Below, piece by piece: positions 48,817 through 50,344 of a stretch of 50,344 bases of DNA (position 1 is the stretch's first letter; every line of letters starts with the position of its first letter). The position numbers were made by a program, and so were the translations under genes. This stretch comes from Dawidia soli (GTDB lineage Bacteria > Bacteroidota > Bacteroidia > Cytophagales > Cyclobacteriaceae): NCBI RefSeq assembly GCF_018598185.1, contig NZ_JAHESC010000053.1, positions 1 through 50,344 of the forward strand, given 5' to 3'. A model generated the notes under the pieces. It saw only the letters and a program-made list of their open reading frames with translations, was not told the DNA's origin and did no database searches.

Positions 48817-50199
48817 TTAGCTGATGATTTCCTTTATGTCGGAAATGATCTTACGCGCCAGATTGTCAGCTTTCGCCTCCAGGTCCGATTCGGCATAAAT
48901 GCGGATAATGGGCTCCGTATTCGATTTCCGCAGGTGCACCCATTCCTTGTCGAACTCAATCTTCACTCCGTCTACCGTATTAATAGGCTGATTTTTGTAC
49001 TTCTTCTGTACTTCTTCCAACACCTTGTCTACGTCAATGCCCGGGGTCAGCTCGATCTTATTCTTAGAGATTATATAAGACGGGTACTTTGCCCGCAGGC
49101 GTGATACCGTCGTATCAGACTTGGCCAGGTGCGTCAGGAACAGGGCAATGCCCACCAGCGCATCGCGGCCGTAGTGCAGGTCGGGGTAGATCACACCGCC
49201 GTTACCCTCGCCACCGATCACCGCGTGCACGTCTTTCATCATCGTCACCACGTTCACTTCGCCCACTGCGGCGGCCGAGTATTGGCCGCCTGCCTTCTCT
49301 GTTACATCGCGCAGTGCACGCGTAGAGGACAGGTTAGACACCGTATTGCCTTTTTTCATGCTCAATACATAGTCTGCCACCGCTACCAGCGTGTACTCTT
49401 CGCCAAACGGTGTACCGTCTTCACCCACCAGGGCCAGGCGGTCAACGTCGGGGTCGACTACAATGCCCAGGTCATACTTGCCCTTTTTGATCTCGCGGAT
49501 GATGTCCGTCAGGTGCTCGGGCAGCGGCTCGGGGTTGTGCGGAAAGTGACCCGTCGGCTCGCAGTGCAGTTCTTTTACCGTCACGCCCATCGCCTTGAGC
49601 AACATGGGCACCGAGGTACCGCCGGTAGAGCACACGGCATCCACCACCACGCGATACCCTTTGTTGGCTACCGCCTCGGCGTCTACCAACGGCAAGGCCA
49701 GGATGGCATCGATATGTTTTTTTAGATATTCTTCTTTCCTGACATAGCTGCCGAGCTTGGTCACGGCGGCGAAGTCGAAACCTTCGGCTTCGGCGATCTT
49801 CAGCACTTCCTCGCCGTCCTGGGCCGAGATAAACTCGCCTTTTTCATTGAGCAGCTTCAGCGCGTTCCACTGTACAGGATTGTGGCTGGCGGTAAGGATG
49901 ATGCCGCCGGCAGCGTTCTCCCACGGCACCGCCATTTCGACGGTGGGTGTGGTAGACAATCCCAGGTCCACCACGTCTATACCTAACCCTTGCAGCGTAG
50001 CCGTTACCAGCGAGCTCACCATCTCGCCCGAGGGGCGCGCATCGCGGCCGATCACGACCTTGGGCGTGGCTGTCTTTTTTTTCTTCAGTACGGTGCCATA
50101 GGCAGCCGCGAACTTTACAACATCTACCGGTGTCAGGTTGTCACCGGTCTTGCCACCGATGGTACCCCGGATACCCGAAATTGATTTTATTAGCGTCAC
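48817..50199 (-). CDS. glmM: Phosphoglucosamine mutase / phosphomannomutase family (GlmM-type)
   Basis: The product is 460 residues. It interconverts hexose 6- and 1-phosphates; GlmM makes glucosamine-1-phosphate for UDP-GlcNAc. The order is SISGIRGTIGG at the N-terminus, the phosphoserine loop TASHNP (Ser105), the metal-binding DPDVDRLAL near 240, the sugar-binding GGEGNGG near 325 and the phosphate-binding RKSNTEPIIRIYAE near the C-terminus. I chose a GTG start at 50197-50199. The longer frame would begin with an unrelated hydrophobic leader, and a perfect -7 promoter box (TATTTTTG) lies 28 bp before the GTG, inside that extension. The exact substrate (GlcN, Man or Glc) is not certain. Confidence 0.93.
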   Translation of the reverse strand: MTLIKSISGIRGTIGGKTGDNLTPVDVVKFAAAYGTVLKKKKTATPKVVIGRDARPSGEMVSSLVTATLQGLGIDVVDLGLSTTPTVEMAVPWENAAGGIILTASHNPVQWNALKLLNEKGEFISAQDGEEVLKIAEAEGFDFAAVTKLGSYVRKEEYLKKHIDAILALPLVDAEAVANKGYRVVVDAVCSTGGTSVPMLLKAMGVTVKELHCEPTGHFPHNPEPLPEHLTDIIREIKKGKYDLGIVVDPDVDRLALVGEDGTPFGEEYTLVAVADYVLSMKKGNTVSNLSSTRALRDVTEKAGGQYSAAAVGEVNVVTMMKDVHAVIGGEGNGGVIYPDLHYGRDALVGIALFLTHLAKSDTTVSRLRAKYPSYIISKNKIELTPGIDVDKVLEEVQKKYKNQPINTVDGVKIEFDKEWVHLRKSNTEPIIRIYAESDLEAKADNLARKIISDIKEIIS

Positions 50200-50226
50200 G
50201 TGTTCGATTGGTTTTAAAGCGGACGG

Positions 50227-50234
50227 CAAAAATA
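50227..50234 (-). promoter_or_regulatory. Candidate promoter -7 box for glmM, fixing a GTG start
   Basis: On the minus strand the octamer reads TATTTTTG, matching TAnnTTTG. Transcription would begin near 50220, so only the GTG at 50199 is available as a start. Nothing further is seen from 50278 to the window end. Confidence 0.55.
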
Positions 50235-50344
50235 GTAGAAAATCGGCGGTATAAAGCATCATTTTAAGCAAGGGCATTGCATCAACCAGACCCCGCGTGT
50301 TACCTTCTCTGCCAGCCGTACTATATTTTGTGACTGTTGGGGGA

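Noticed and set aside
1-50344. tRNA or rRNA genes, CRISPR arrays, prophage or insertion sequences
   Set aside because: I scanned the intergenic stretches for cloverleaf ends, regular spaced repeats, integrase or transposase motifs and saw none. No search tool was used, so a degenerate case could be missed.

Overview
The window looks like a chromosomal segment of a member of the Bacteroidota, most plausibly order Cytophagales. The evidence is a fused SecDF translocase, a PorZ-like type IX secretion protein, a CarboxypepD_reg/TonB fusion, several lipoproteins, an isoleucyl-tRNA synthetase with the altered GIHH signature, and recurrent promoter -7 boxes of the Bacteroidota type TAnnTTTG just upstream of genes. 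Base composition is moderately GC-rich by eye and even throughout. I see no rRNA, tRNA, CRISPR array, phage or insertion sequence. Most of the window is ordinary core genome.

Layout. 1-5.6 kb: the end of a regulatory TonB-like protein, a Pro-rich orphan (-) diverging from thymidine kinase (+), then porZ-recO. 5.7-10 kb: an SMP-30 family lactonase, a YciO-type protein, mltG with a thioesterase, and a YihY/BrkB membrane protein. 10.2-18 kb (-): secDF, a small membrane orphan, then an operon-like run of DHH phosphoesterase, two double-FKBP lipoproteins, rdgB and udk. 18-29 kb: ndk, an amino acid permease, lspA-ileS, an MMPL/RND exporter, a 33-residue basic protein with its own promoter and terminator, and a dGTPase-family HD hydrolase. 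29-35 kb: glyS, a membrane histidine kinase, an ACE-like M2 metallopeptidase lipoprotein and a DUF2520 Rossmann protein.

35.4-40.9 kb is the most distinctive region. An Rrf2-family regulator with three cysteines (NsrR/IscR-like) is followed on the same strand, with very short gaps, by a cbb3-type oxidase catalytic subunit with an extra N-terminal segment, a CcoO-CcoP-like fusion cytochrome with two c-type hemes, two small membrane orphans (one with a CxxC pair, one with a beta-rich domain plus C-terminal anchor), a group III truncated hemoglobin, a RIC/ScdA di-iron Fe-S repair protein and a 2Fe-2S ferredoxin. I read this as a nitric-oxide/low-oxygen response operon in which respiration, NO handling and cluster repair are co-regulated.

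41-50 kb: prmC (-) diverging from ribD (+), a GATase1-like protein lacking the usual His-Glu pair, a free methionine sulfoxide reductase, a membrane-anchored MutS-like ATPase, a cold-shock-domain protein, a YWTD-type propeller lipoprotein, a cysteine desulfurase and a GlmM-type phosphohexomutase.

Small-scale structure: two long palindromic intergenic elements (5624-5740 and 27460-27627) share a 38-bp core with one mismatch, and both lie between convergent genes. A third convergent gap (34354-34473) carries a strong hairpin. Four intrinsic terminators and thirteen candidate promoters are listed.
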